A stretch of 6,496 bases of DNA from Saprospiraceae bacterium (GTDB taxonomy: Bacteria; Bacteroidota; Bacteroidia; Chitinophagales; Saprospiraceae): NCBI GenBank assembly GCA_007134625.1, contig SLKL01000470.1, forward strand, positions 1-6,496, written 5' to 3'. The notes beneath the pieces were generated by a model, which saw only the letters and a program-made list of their open reading frames with translations, searched no databases and was not told where the DNA came from. Each line of letters opens with the position of its first letter. The stretch's first letter is position 1. Of the stretch, positions 1 through 6,441 are shown in pieces. The position numbers and the translations under genes were made by a program.

Positions 1-227
1 AATCAGATCGCGAAGCATATGAGGAGAACCTTAAAAAACATCGGGATTTTAAGAATGCTTTGGATACTAGTGAAAGATTAGGAATTGAGAAAGGAATCAA
101 AAAAGAGGCGACAAGAACAGCAATCTCTCTTTTCAAAGAAGGCATGGATATCCCTTTTGTCTCAAAAATAACAGGGTTGAAGGAGGATCAATTACTTGAA
201 ATATTTAGAAGAGAGGGATTGGTGTAA
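1..227 (+). CDS. Rpn-family recombination-promoting nuclease / PD-(D/E)XK transposase-like protein, C-terminal fragment (5' end outside window)
   Basis: The only open frame here is read from base 3 to a TAA at 225-227, giving 74 residues and no start codon inside the window. It begins SDREAYEENLKKHRDFKNAL, continues with a charged stretch containing GIEKGIKKEA, and ends with a small helical domain (FKEGMDIPFVSKITGL, then EIFRREGLV). This is the usual tail of Rpn/PD-(D/E)XK 'putative transposase' proteins: a helix with a Y-x-x-x-L-K-x-x-R-D motif, a GIEKGI-type charged linker, and a helix-turn-helix-like 'G(M/L)xxxxIxxxTGL' end. Proteins of this family are commonly near 300 residues, so about three quarters should lie upstream, including the nuclease core, which cannot be checked here. 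E. coli RpnA-type members promote RecA-independent recombination and have Ca-dependent endonuclease activity; whether this copy is intact is unknown. It is on the same strand as the following gene, 213 bp away, so co-transcription is not evident. Confidence 0.72.
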   Translation, partial: SDREAYEENLKKHRDFKNALDTSERLGIEKGIKKEATRTAISLFKEGMDIPFVSKITGLKEDQLLEIFRREGLV

Positions 228-251
228 AATTTCCAAACCAAGACCAAGCTG

Positions 252-302
252 ATTATTGAGTTAAACCCATTCTTCTTTGAGCCTCATAATTAAGTAATTT
301 TT
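252..302 (+). terminator. weak candidate terminator after the Rpn-type gene
   Basis: ATTATTGAG (252-260) can pair with CTCATAAT (283-290) with one bulged T. A run of five T follows at 298-302, seven bases past the stem. The stem is AT-rich, the loop is 22 nt, and the T-run is not adjacent, so this is only a candidate. Nothing else in 228-300 looks like a terminator. Confidence 0.18.
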
Positions 303-390
303 CAACAGATTTCGAATGATTCTAAACTCAATCTACATTGATTCCGACTAGGCATTCAATTCACTTCTCCCGGATTTTCAATTTTTTCTA

Positions 391-398
391 TATCTTTA
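391..398 (+). promoter_or_regulatory. weak candidate -7 promoter element for the CHAT gene
   Basis: TATCTTTA at 391-398 matches seven of the eight positions allowed by the Bacteroidota -7 consensus TAnnTTTG. It lies 42 bases before the ATG at 441. No convincing TTG -33 element is found 17-23 bases upstream. The leader just before the start is A-rich (nine consecutive A at 427-435, then GAGAG) with no clear Shine-Dalgarno, as is common in Bacteroidota. CTCTTT (421-426) and AAAGAG (433-438) form a small inverted repeat directly over the ribosome-binding region. Confidence 0.22.
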
Positions 399-440
399 GC
401 CTGAGTAAAATATTAACCGGCTCTTTAAAAAAAAAGAGAG

Positions 441-3242
441 ATGAATGTCAATCTCAGGATAACATTAACTTTTGTCCTATATATCAGTTTCTCAGGTTTA
501 TTGTTTTCCATTGAGACCGAATCTGAAACTACTGATCAATCCAATTCCAAAGGAGATCAACTTTCTACCCTTCTCAGTGAAGGTTGGCAGACAAGTCGGG
601 CCGGTGATAAATACGGTGCCGCTGAAATTTTCAAAAAGGGTCGGGACATTATTTTAAGCAATACAGATTCACTGGATTATCAAAGATTTATTGATTTCAA
701 TGGAGCTTTAGGATATCACCTTATTGAACTGGGAAGATATCGACAGGCACTGGAAATTTTTTATACAAATCTTGAAAAATGCCCTCAACTGGAAGGTCTC
801 ATGAAGTGGGATTGTAAAACACTCACCTATGCTGAACTAACGGTTTGCTATGGGAAAATGGGACTTCAACAAATTGCAGTGGATTACCTCTTGAAAGCTA
901 CCGAAATTGACAAAGAGCATTTCCCTGATGAAATCGCCTATCATTTTACCAATTACAGAAATCTTGCCCACACTTATAATTTGATGGGCAATTATAGAGA
1001 TGCTGAAGAGTATTTTGAAAAAACGCTGGAAATACTTTTTCATCCTGATGTCTATAACCCCATGATTCACCAATCCATCCTCTTGCAGTTAATGCAGCTT
1101 TACATCAATCTGGAAGTGCTTCATAAGGCAGAGGAGGTATTTGCTGAATTCCAAGAACTGAACAGGAATCACCCATTTAGTGGTCAGGGACTGGTTTTTC
1201 AAACTCAGATAGAATTAATGTATTACCATCAAATAGAGGATTTTGAGAATGCTATGGTGGCTTTGGAAGAAGGTCTATTAAGGTTAGAAGGCATTGGGGA
1301 TGTTGATCCTCATTTTTACTGCAACATGTATTATACAGCAGCAGAATTTTTGATAAAAATTGGTGATTACGATGCTGCACGACACTATCTGAAGCTTTGC
1401 GAAAAAAAGGTTAAACCATTCGAAAAGCTATTGGATGAAGATGTTGATGACCTGGAATCTCTTATGAGAGCCCGAAACTTATACAATTACTCACTTCTTC
1501 AGGAAGCTATCATCTCTGATCTTTCTGATTATGAAAAAGAGGTGCTTTTAAAAGATGTTTTCAGTAATGCTGTTGAGTTAGCAAATTTACTTGAGCATCA
1601 TCTATCTTCCGTTTTTATCCCCTTGACAAAAAATAAAATAGTCAGGGATTTTATGTCTGTTTTTGAGACTGGAATTCATGCCCTGTATGAACTTTCCAAT
1701 ATTTCAGTTCCGGAAAAATGGACTGAGGAAGCTCTGCGCTTTTCCGATCGCTCACGTGCCATTTTACTAATTGAACACCTGATGTACAAACTTACTGAGA
1801 ATCAGGTCGTAGCAGAAGTTTTAAAAAGAGACGAACAGATTAAGCGGCAATACGACTCCGTTTTTCTGGAAGTAATCAAGCTGCCGACTGAGACTGATAC
1901 AGATCATGAAGAGGAGAGAGAAAACCTAGCGAAATTGGCAAGTCTGAGACTGGAGCGCGAACAATTATTCAGGAGTGAGCTGAGAAATGAAAGACAATAT
2001 ATCCGCGAGTTAATGGGGGGCAGTCAGATCGATAAAGATTTTATCGAAGAAATAATAAGAAACGACATCAGCTTGTTGACCCATTTCTTTGGTGAGGAAG
2101 ATTTATTTATCATTGCATTGAGTGAGAATGGATACTTTTTCGAGAAATTAGCATTAGATGAGGAAGCTATTTCGGATGTGCTACATTTTCGACAAGAAAT
2201 TGAAAGACTACCCGAGGTCTATGGAAACCACAAAGCTTATCGCACACACCTTGAGTCATTGGAAATTTTAAACCAAAAAGTATTCAAATACTTTATTGCC
2301 GATGCTGCATCTGTTTTTACCGAAAACCTATTATTTATAGCTGTTGATGAAGCGTCTGTTATCCCGTTGGCTGCATTGAAAAAACCAACTTCTGATGACA
2401 AGGACTCAAAATACATAATTGAGGATACCAAGATTTTTGGCAGCTATTCATTAAAGAGCCTGGAGCTACAATACGAGAACATTCGCATACCGGAAGGGAG
2501 AAAGTTCATTGCATTTGCACCTGAATACAATAATGAAATGATTAGTATAGCCGGCATCCCCTATTTGTTTTCGCTACCCGCCTTAAACTACAATGTGCAT
2601 GAGGTAAAATGGCTATCCCAAAATTTAAATGCTCTTGCATTTACAGGGGAGGATGCTACAATAGAAAACTTTAAATCAGTGGCCTCCAAATCACAGGTTT
2701 TACATTTAAGTGGCCATGCCTATGCTCACGATCAATATCCTGAATTGTCCTTTTTTGCCTTTTCAAGTGGGAATAAACCCAATAAAAGCAATTATCTGCT
2801 TCGTTTGATCGATATAGAAAAAATGGATATACCGGTTAATCTGGTTTTTCTGAATGGCTGTGAGACGGGTTTTGGTCCTATACTAAGAGGTGAGGGTCCT
2901 GAAAGTGTTCACAGAGCTTTTGCTTTTGCAGGGGTCAGTAGCCTTATCAATACCCTTTGGCCCATAAATGATCATACAGCTCTGCAAATGACTAAAACTT
3001 TTTATAAAAATCTCTACAATGGGAAAACGATACCTGCGGCACTAAGATATGCCCAACTTGAATTGATTCAATCAAATCATCCCGTTTACAGTCATCCTTA
3101 TTTTTGGTCAGGCTACCAATCTTATGGCATTCCCGACAATCCATTAAGATCAAAAAGAGGCAATTGGCATCTGTGGTTACCGATTGGGATTTTGGTATTT
3201 ATCCTATTTTACTATGGCTGGCAAAAAAAGAGCATGCCGTAG
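441..3242 (+). CDS. exported TPR-CHAT domain protein (caspase-like peptidase) with C-terminal membrane anchor
   Basis: This is a 933-residue CHAT (caspase HetF associated with TPRs) protein. Residues 1-24 form a signal-peptide-like segment (R6, then a hydrophobic run ending GLLFS), with no lipobox Cys. Residues about 43-326 contain degenerate TPR helices, clearest at 87-116 (LGRYRQALEIF), 172-201 (MGNYRDAEEYF), 214-243 and 297-326 (IGDYDAARHYL). Residues about 427-525 are helical and highly charged, probably a coiled-coil linker. The CHAT domain spans about 540-890: catalytic His759 in LSGHAYAH and Cys807 in LNGCETGFG are 48 residues apart, followed by the family block GEGPESVHRAFAFAGVSS, then INTLWPINDH and a PAALRYAQ motif. 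Residues 911-927 form one transmembrane helix ending in a short QKKSMP tail. Seen features predict an extracytoplasmic protease tethered by its C-terminus with the Lys pair inside; the topology is inferred. CHAT members include Craspase's TPR-CHAT (Csx29) and gasdermin-activating proteases, but no such partner is encoded beside it. The substrate is unknown. The ATG at 441 is chosen because it directly begins the signal peptide. Confidence 0.9.
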   Translation: MNVNLRITLTFVLYISFSGLLFSIETESETTDQSNSKGDQLSTLLSEGWQTSRAGDKYGAAEIFKKGRDIILSNTDSLDYQRFIDFNGALGYHLIELGRYRQALEIFYTNLEKCPQLEGLMKWDCKTLTYAELTVCYGKMGLQQIAVDYLLKATEIDKEHFPDEIAYHFTNYRNLAHTYNLMGNYRDAEEYFEKTLEILFHPDVYNPMIHQSILLQLMQLYINLEVLHKAEEVFAEFQELNRNHPFSGQGLVFQTQIELMYYHQIEDFENAMVALEEGLLRLEGIGDVDPHFYCNMYYTAAEFLIKIGDYDAARHYLKLCEKKVKPFEKLLDEDVDDLESLMRARNLYNYSLLQEAIISDLSDYEKEVLLKDVFSNAVELANLLEHHLSSVFIPLTKNKIVRDFMSVFETGIHALYELSNISVPEKWTEEALRFSDRSRAILLIEHLMYKLTENQVVAEVLKRDEQIKRQYDSVFLEVIKLPTETDTDHEEERENLAKLASLRLEREQLFRSELRNERQYIRELMGGSQIDKDFIEEIIRNDISLLTHFFGEEDLFIIALSENGYFFEKLALDEEAISDVLHFRQEIERLPEVYGNHKAYRTHLESLEILNQKVFKYFIADAASVFTENLLFIAVDEASVIPLAALKKPTSDDKDSKYIIEDTKIFGSYSLKSLELQYENIRIPEGRKFIAFAPEYNNEMISIAGIPYLFSLPALNYNVHEVKWLSQNLNALAFTGEDATIENFKSVASKSQVLHLSGHAYAHDQYPELSFFAFSSGNKPNKSNYLLRLIDIEKMDIPVNLVFLNGCETGFGPILRGEGPESVHRAFAFAGVSSLINTLWPINDHTALQMTKTFYKNLYNGKTIPAALRYAQLELIQSNHPVYSHPYFWSGYQSYGIPDNPLRSKRGNWHLWLPIGILVFILFYYGWQKKSMP

Positions 3243-3296
3243 CCGATTGCGACATTAGTACAAATGCTCTTGCATATACTTTTTCTCGCAATCAGC
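3242..3296 (+). terminator. nested inverted repeat between convergent genes, candidate terminator for the CHAT gene
   Basis: Immediately after the CHAT stop codon, an outer perfect 8-bp stem is formed by GATTGCGA (3245-3252) and TCGCAATC (3286-3293), extendable by a G-C and a C-G pair past one mismatch. Inside it sits a second hairpin: AGTA (3257-3260) with TACT (3277-3280) and ATGC (3264-3267) with GCAT (3272-3275), loop TCTT. The inner hairpin is followed by TTTTT (3280-3284, its first T being the last stem base), the shape of an intrinsic terminator on the plus strand, although the stem is short and broken by a CAA/A internal loop. On the minus strand only the outer stem is symmetric, with no T-run. 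Position after the stop and between convergent genes supports a transcription-end role; the exact mechanism is inferred. Confidence 0.4.
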
Positions 3297-3368
3297 CACA
3301 ACTTGATCAGCATACTCAACAGGGTGTGGTCCTTCTCACTTGTGGTTTATTTCGGAATAATCTTTTAT

Positions 3369-3803
3369 CTAAAAAACCCAGGCAGTGTGCTTTTCAAGAA
3401 TATATCTTATCACATCAGTAGTGGTTACAATACCTGCTAGTTTTCCATCTCTGTCCGCCACGGGTAGTGCATGAAACTCCTCTCTAGCAAATATTTCGGC
3501 AACTTGCTTAATGGTGCTATCCGTTGATACAGTCCTTACTTTGCTTGTCATCACCTGAGAAATGGAAAGCATTTGTAATATTCCCTCTTCATCAGGGTCG
3601 GTTCCTGAAAACAGCCCCCCAAAAGTCAATCTATTTAGATCGGAACTGCTGATTATCCCAACAATTTGATTTCCATCTACTACAGGTAAATGTCTGATTT
3701 TATGATTACGGATAAGCCTTAGTGCCTTAAACAACTCATCATCCTTGGAGACATGGTGCACATTGGCCGTCATTATATTTGATACCTTTTCAGTTAAATC
3801 CAT
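3369..3803 (-). CDS. stand-alone CBS-pair (Bateman module) protein
   Basis: This 144-residue protein consists almost entirely of two CBS domains. CBS1 covers about residues 5-58 (SNIMTANVHHVS, then HLPVVDG at 38-44 and GIISSSDL at 49-56); CBS2 covers about 80-137 (SQVMTSKVRTVSTDS, HALPVAD at 111-117, GIVTTTDV at 124-131). The Ser52-x-x-Asp55 and Thr127-x-x-Asp130 motifs are the positions that contact ribose of adenine nucleotides in nucleotide-binding CBS pairs. A polar and glycine-rich linker (about 60-75) separates the halves. There is no signal peptide, no membrane segment and no extra catalytic domain, so it should be a cytoplasmic ligand-sensing module, typically dimeric, binding AMP, ATP, SAM or similar; the ligand cannot be told from sequence alone. 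The start at 3803 is preceded by an A/T-only leader (AAAAATAAAAAAT) rather than a Shine-Dalgarno. It lies 81 bp downstream of the M28 peptidase on the same strand but has its own promoter-like element. It resembles the CBS proteins often annotated as 'CBS domain-containing protein' and sometimes as IMP dehydrogenase-like, but lacks an IMPDH barrel. Confidence 0.93.
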   Translation of the reverse strand: MDLTEKVSNIMTANVHHVSKDDELFKALRLIRNHKIRHLPVVDGNQIVGIISSSDLNRLTFGGLFSGTDPDEEGILQMLSISQVMTSKVRTVSTDSTIKQVAEIFAREEFHALPVADRDGKLAGIVTTTDVIRYILEKHTAWVF

Positions 3804-3822
3804 ATTTTTTATTTTTATAATT

Positions 3823-3849
3823 CAAAATTAGTGATATCTGCAAATTCAA
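3823..3849 (-). promoter_or_regulatory. candidate Bacteroidota-type promoter of the CBS gene
   Basis: Read on the minus strand, 3830-3823 is TAATTTTG, a perfect match to the -7 consensus TAnnTTTG. A TTG at 3849-3847 lies 16 bases upstream, slightly shorter than the usual 17-23 spacing for the -33 element. Transcription would begin around 3815-3818, leaving a leader of roughly 12-15 nt before the ATG at 3803. This suggests the CBS gene can be expressed independently of the upstream peptidase gene. In AT-rich DNA such matches also arise by chance. Confidence 0.4.
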
Positions 3850-3884
3850 GAAGTGACTAAAATCAAAGTTCCCAATGAGATTAA

Positions 3885-6014
3885 TCATTCGCCATAAAGG
3901 AAATCGTTAATTCTATGCATGGAGAGCAACATTTGACGTACTGCACTCTCGTGTTTTTCAATAATTGAAGCCCATTCACCCTTTACTACCTCATCCTCAC
4001 TTAAGAGCACATATCTAATAGCCGGCAATACCCAGGCAGCATACCCCTGAAACGGATCAGGAGATATAAAAATATTTTGCATCCATGGATTAAATGGAAG
4101 ACCTTCCTCTAAAAACAGGTTTCGCTCCCACCCTATCAGCTCTTTATTTAATTTTTCAACAGATTCAATCAGAGGTATTCCATGCTCACTAAAGTCATTG
4201 ATCATCTCATTATAAAAAGCTGTCTGATTTTCAAGCAGCGCAAGGAGATTCATTAAGTTAACGTTGCTTAAATTTACATCATCAAACTCCTTTTCGAGTT
4301 CCTCCAAATGCAAAATCCATTTTACCGCATATCGATGAAAGTCATAGGGAATTATTTCTGCATTGGCAAACCTTGTGGTCAACACTCCATAATAAGCTGC
4401 CAAGGCCGAACCATACTTAAATTCACCATCGAGAAAACTTTCGTAATAATACAAATTATCGAAAGCAGAATGATAAACCGGCACACTTCCGTATAAGCCA
4501 ATTTGAGCTGAGGGCACTGTCGCATAGAGCACAAAAGGTGCAAAGTCTGAACCTGAGCCCAACCTGCCAATAGGTGGTCTTCCTGTTTCAATGTCCTTTG
4601 TCCAGTATTCAAAAAGCGAAATCGAAGTGTCAGGATGATTTACAAAATGGCTTGCTTCAACAATTCCGGTATGTAGCGAGGGGGTTGCTGAGGCACCGAA
4701 TCGAGCTCCTGTAACAGTCATATCGGCATTAAAATATGCCACTGCTTTAGCTTTTAATTCTTCTAACATTTGTTCCACCCACTCTGTAGCACCAATGAGT
4801 CCATATTCTTCTGCATCCCAGTGAGCAAAAATCATTGTACGCTCAGGCCTCCAGCCCTCTGACATGAGCTCACCCAATGCATCCGCCAGAGTCAGCAGCA
4901 TGGCCGTACCACTGTTGGGGTCTGCTGTCCCAAATGTCCAGGCATCGTGATGGCACCCCAAAATCACCCACTCATCCGGGTAGGTACTACCTTCAATTTT
5001 ACCTATTACATTGGTAATCCTTTTTATTTCTCTTGGTTGATCCACTATGAGGTTGAGCTTTACCTCAGCTCCGCTTTTAATTTTGTATTCCAAATCAAAT
5101 CCACCCTGCCAGTCATCCGGCGCTTTTTCACCCTGCATAGCAGATAAGATTTTAGCAGCCGCGGCAGAACCGATCGGTGCGACAGGAATGCCAGGCAAAT
5201 CCACTTCCTCGATATCTAATCGCTCGGGAGTATCCGGATGGTCCATAGGAAGTGAAGGTCCATGCGGTGTAAGTGGATCTCCATAGTAATCCAAAGTAAT
5301 CAATGAACCGCGCTGAATAGCTGAATGATCCAGAAAACCGGTATGTGGAAAGGTTTCTGAAGGGTCTAATCTCCCCTCAGTAGCATCTGTAAAAATAACC
5401 AATCCTATTGCTCCATACTCTTCAGCATATCTCGCTTTATAGCCCCTGAAATTCCTACCATATCTCGCAAGAGCAATTTTTCCATCCAAATCCATCCCCA
5501 TACTATCCAGTTTTTCAAAGTCCTCTTTGGTGCCGTAATTGACATAAACAAACTCCGCGCTTACATCTCCTGATCCTGAGTACGCATTCCACCCATGAGA
5601 CAATTCAGGATGAGCAGACCAGGGATCCTGCTCATAAACATACTCCCTGTTGGGTATCAATTTTTTATCTGATCCGGAAATCAATTGAATTTTCACTTCC
5701 CCCGGTTCATCAAGCAAAACATCATAATTATAATGGGTAACCTCAAGTCCCGCAGACTCCATTGCTTCACTCAAGTATTCAATGACTCTACGGCTCGCTT
5801 CACTGCCTGCATGATGAGGTTCTGATGTTATGGCGTAGAGATGAGACCGAAAGGTTTCGGAATCTATATTTTCCTTTAACCTCTGTTCAAAACTTATCTG
5901 GTTCGCAGCTTTACTTGGTGAAAAACCCCTTAGTGTTTGAGACTCAAGTGATTGATTTCCAAAAAATATCAGTAGAAGTATAATCGTAAAAAGATTCAAG
6001 TATTTTGATACCAT
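3885..6014 (-). CDS. secreted M28-family zinc peptidase, glutamate carboxypeptidase II / transferrin-receptor-like (PA + M28 + dimerisation domains)
   Basis: This 709-residue protein has the whole architecture of human PSMA/GCPII. A signal peptide occupies about residues 1-25 (K4 then a hydrophobic run, no lipobox). A protease-associated (PA) domain is inserted at about 105-325, containing GKIALARYGRNFRGYK and GDPLTP. The M28 catalytic domain runs about 331-560, and a TFR-like dimerisation domain about 565-709 (GLPFNPW). Hand alignment to PSMA places zinc ligands at His355, Asp365, Glu403, Asp431 and His515, with general base Glu402 (HWDAEEYG); the spacing His355 to Glu402 and Asp431 equals that in PSMA. 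The LGSGSDF motif (485-491) and Tyr514 are also kept. It should hydrolyse N-terminal or C-terminal residues from short peptides in the periplasm or outside the cell. Pocket residues Phe189-Arg190 match PSMA Phe209-Arg210, but the position of PSMA Lys699 appears to be Gly657 and Asn257 becomes Ser237, so glutamate specificity is doubtful. The start at 6014 directly precedes the signal peptide. It ends with TGA, 81 bp before the CBS gene. Confidence 0.94.
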   Translation of the reverse strand: MVSKYLNLFTIILLLIFFGNQSLESQTLRGFSPSKAANQISFEQRLKENIDSETFRSHLYAITSEPHHAGSEASRRVIEYLSEAMESAGLEVTHYNYDVLLDEPGEVKIQLISGSDKKLIPNREYVYEQDPWSAHPELSHGWNAYSGSGDVSAEFVYVNYGTKEDFEKLDSMGMDLDGKIALARYGRNFRGYKARYAEEYGAIGLVIFTDATEGRLDPSETFPHTGFLDHSAIQRGSLITLDYYGDPLTPHGPSLPMDHPDTPERLDIEEVDLPGIPVAPIGSAAAAKILSAMQGEKAPDDWQGGFDLEYKIKSGAEVKLNLIVDQPREIKRITNVIGKIEGSTYPDEWVILGCHHDAWTFGTADPNSGTAMLLTLADALGELMSEGWRPERTMIFAHWDAEEYGLIGATEWVEQMLEELKAKAVAYFNADMTVTGARFGASATPSLHTGIVEASHFVNHPDTSISLFEYWTKDIETGRPPIGRLGSGSDFAPFVLYATVPSAQIGLYGSVPVYHSAFDNLYYYESFLDGEFKYGSALAAYYGVLTTRFANAEIIPYDFHRYAVKWILHLEELEKEFDDVNLSNVNLMNLLALLENQTAFYNEMINDFSEHGIPLIESVEKLNKELIGWERNLFLEEGLPFNPWMQNIFISPDPFQGYAAWVLPAIRYVLLSEDEVVKGEWASIIEKHESAVRQMLLSMHRINDFLYGE

Positions 6015-6042
6015 TGTGTTAAAAGCTTTTAATAAAACTGTC

Positions 6043-6050
6043 CAAAGGTA
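6043..6050 (-). promoter_or_regulatory. candidate -7 promoter element for the M28 peptidase gene
   Basis: On the minus strand 6050-6043 reads TACCTTTG, a perfect TAnnTTTG. It would start transcription near 6036 and give a leader of about 20-25 nt to the ATG at 6014. No TTG is found at the proper -33 distance (the region reads CCCCAACCTTCCC), so either the promoter is activator-dependent or the match is fortuitous. Confidence 0.35.
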
Positions 6051-6073
6051 AGAAAAACTCCTGGGAAGGTTGG

Positions 6074-6101
6074 GGAAATTACCTTTTTTGATGGGTAATC
6101 C
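6074..6101. promoter_or_regulatory. dyad upstream of the M28 promoter, possible operator
   Basis: ATTACC (6078-6083) and GGTAAT (6094-6099) form a perfect 6-bp inverted repeat with a 10-base spacer containing six T. Two flanking pairs (GG 6074-6075 with CC 6100-6101) extend it past an AA bulge. It lies 24-51 bases upstream of the candidate -7 element of the peptidase gene, where an activator or repressor could bind. GGTAA also recurs at the -7 element itself (6047-6051). A role in regulation is inference; a hairpin or chance are the alternatives. Confidence 0.22.
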
Positions 6102-6130
6102 TTTATTATGGGTTGCGTTGAATTGATAGC

Positions 6131-6207
6131 TTTGGGAGTTTGAAAGTGGAAAGTGGAAAGTTGAAAGTTGAAAGTTGAAGGTTGAAGGTTTGAAGGTTTT
6201 GGGAGTT
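6131..6207. repeat. heptamer tandem array 1 (GTKGAAA/GTTGAAG), bounded by a 10-bp direct repeat
   Basis: Seven or more units follow each other with 7-bp period: GTGGAAA at 6146-6152 and 6153-6159, GTTGAAA at 6160-6166 and 6167-6173, GTTGAAG at 6174-6180 and 6181-6187, with 8-base variants GTTTGAAA (6138-6145) and GTTTGAAG (6188-6195) at the ends. The plus strand is almost free of C. The exact 10-mer TTTGGGAGTT occurs at 6131-6140 and again at 6198-6207, on both sides of the array. The minus strand can be read as a repetitive peptide (STFNFQL-like), which is a by-product of the repeat, not a gene. Confidence 0.9.
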
Positions 6208-6272
6208 GCACGGAATGAAAAAATTACAAATGATTAATTGAAAATAGCGAATTCTAAATCTCCTTCATGAAT

Positions 6273-6298
6273 CCTCTGTGCCCTCCGTGCTCTTGTGG
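6273..6298. repeat. short repeat cluster 2 (CCTCYGTGC, 8-9 bp period)
   Basis: CCTCTGTGC (6273-6281), CCTCCGTGC (6282-6290) and TCTTGTGG (6291-6298) are three imperfect copies, followed by TTAAAAAGAAAT. Unlike the other four clusters its period is 8-9 rather than 7. From memory, very similar phrases ending in 'GTGGTTAAA' recur in intergenic DNA of many environmental bacteria including Bacteroidota, but this was not searched. Confidence 0.65.
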
Positions 6299-6313
6299 TT
6301 AAAAAGAAATAAA

Positions 6314-6342
6314 GTAGGAAGTAGGAAGTGGGAAGTAGCGAA
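6314..6342. repeat. heptamer tandem array 3 (GTAGGAA)
   Basis: GTAGGAA (6314-6320), GTAGGAA (6321-6327), GTGGGAA (6328-6334) and a degenerate 8-base GTAGCGAA (6335-6342) are in direct tandem. The plus strand is purine-rich, like array 1, and a run of seven T follows at 6344-6350. Confidence 0.8.
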
Positions 6343-6361
6343 GTTTTTTTAATGGATAATT

Positions 6362-6401
6362 GTCAACGGTAAATTGAACGGTCAAAGGTCAACGGTCAAC
6401 C
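6362..6401. repeat. heptamer tandem array 4 (GTCAACG)
   Basis: GTCAACG (6362-6368), then a degenerate 12-base stretch GTAAATTGAACG (6369-6380), then GTCAAAG (6381-6387), GTCAACG (6388-6394) and GTCAACC (6395-6401). The last three copies are in exact 7-bp register. Confidence 0.75.
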
Positions 6402-6441
6402 CGCCAATCCCCAACTCGTTCAGGCAGTCAAAGGCACAAAG

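Noticed and set aside
837..1073. Small minus-strand frames inside the CHAT gene (837-1073, 2237-2431) and frames inside the peptidase (4308-4496, 4379-4612, 4947-5147, 5047-5286)
   Set aside because: They are shadows of strongly supported genes, with no domains and no plausible start signals of their own.
441..3242. Craspase (type III-E) or gasdermin-linked CHAT system
   Set aside because: No gRAMP/Cas7-11, CRISPR array or small gasdermin-like gene lies in the window, and the protein is predicted to be exported.
3295..3346. CCACA (3296 region) pairing with two TGTGG copies as a terminator for the CBS gene
   Set aside because: The stem is only five base pairs with a long loop and no adjacent T-run in the minus-strand direction.
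3104..3421. 105-codon plus-strand frame running past the CHAT stop, possible frameshifted extension of CHAT
   Set aside because: The CHAT protein already ends naturally with a transmembrane helix and a short basic tail. The alternative frame overlaps the hairpin and the end of the CBS gene and shows no domain.
6029..6211. 60-codon minus-strand reading frame with STFNFQL-type repeats
   Set aside because: The repetitive peptide is just three-heptad (21-bp) periodic translation of array 1; it has no ribosome-binding signal and overlaps the peptidase promoter region.
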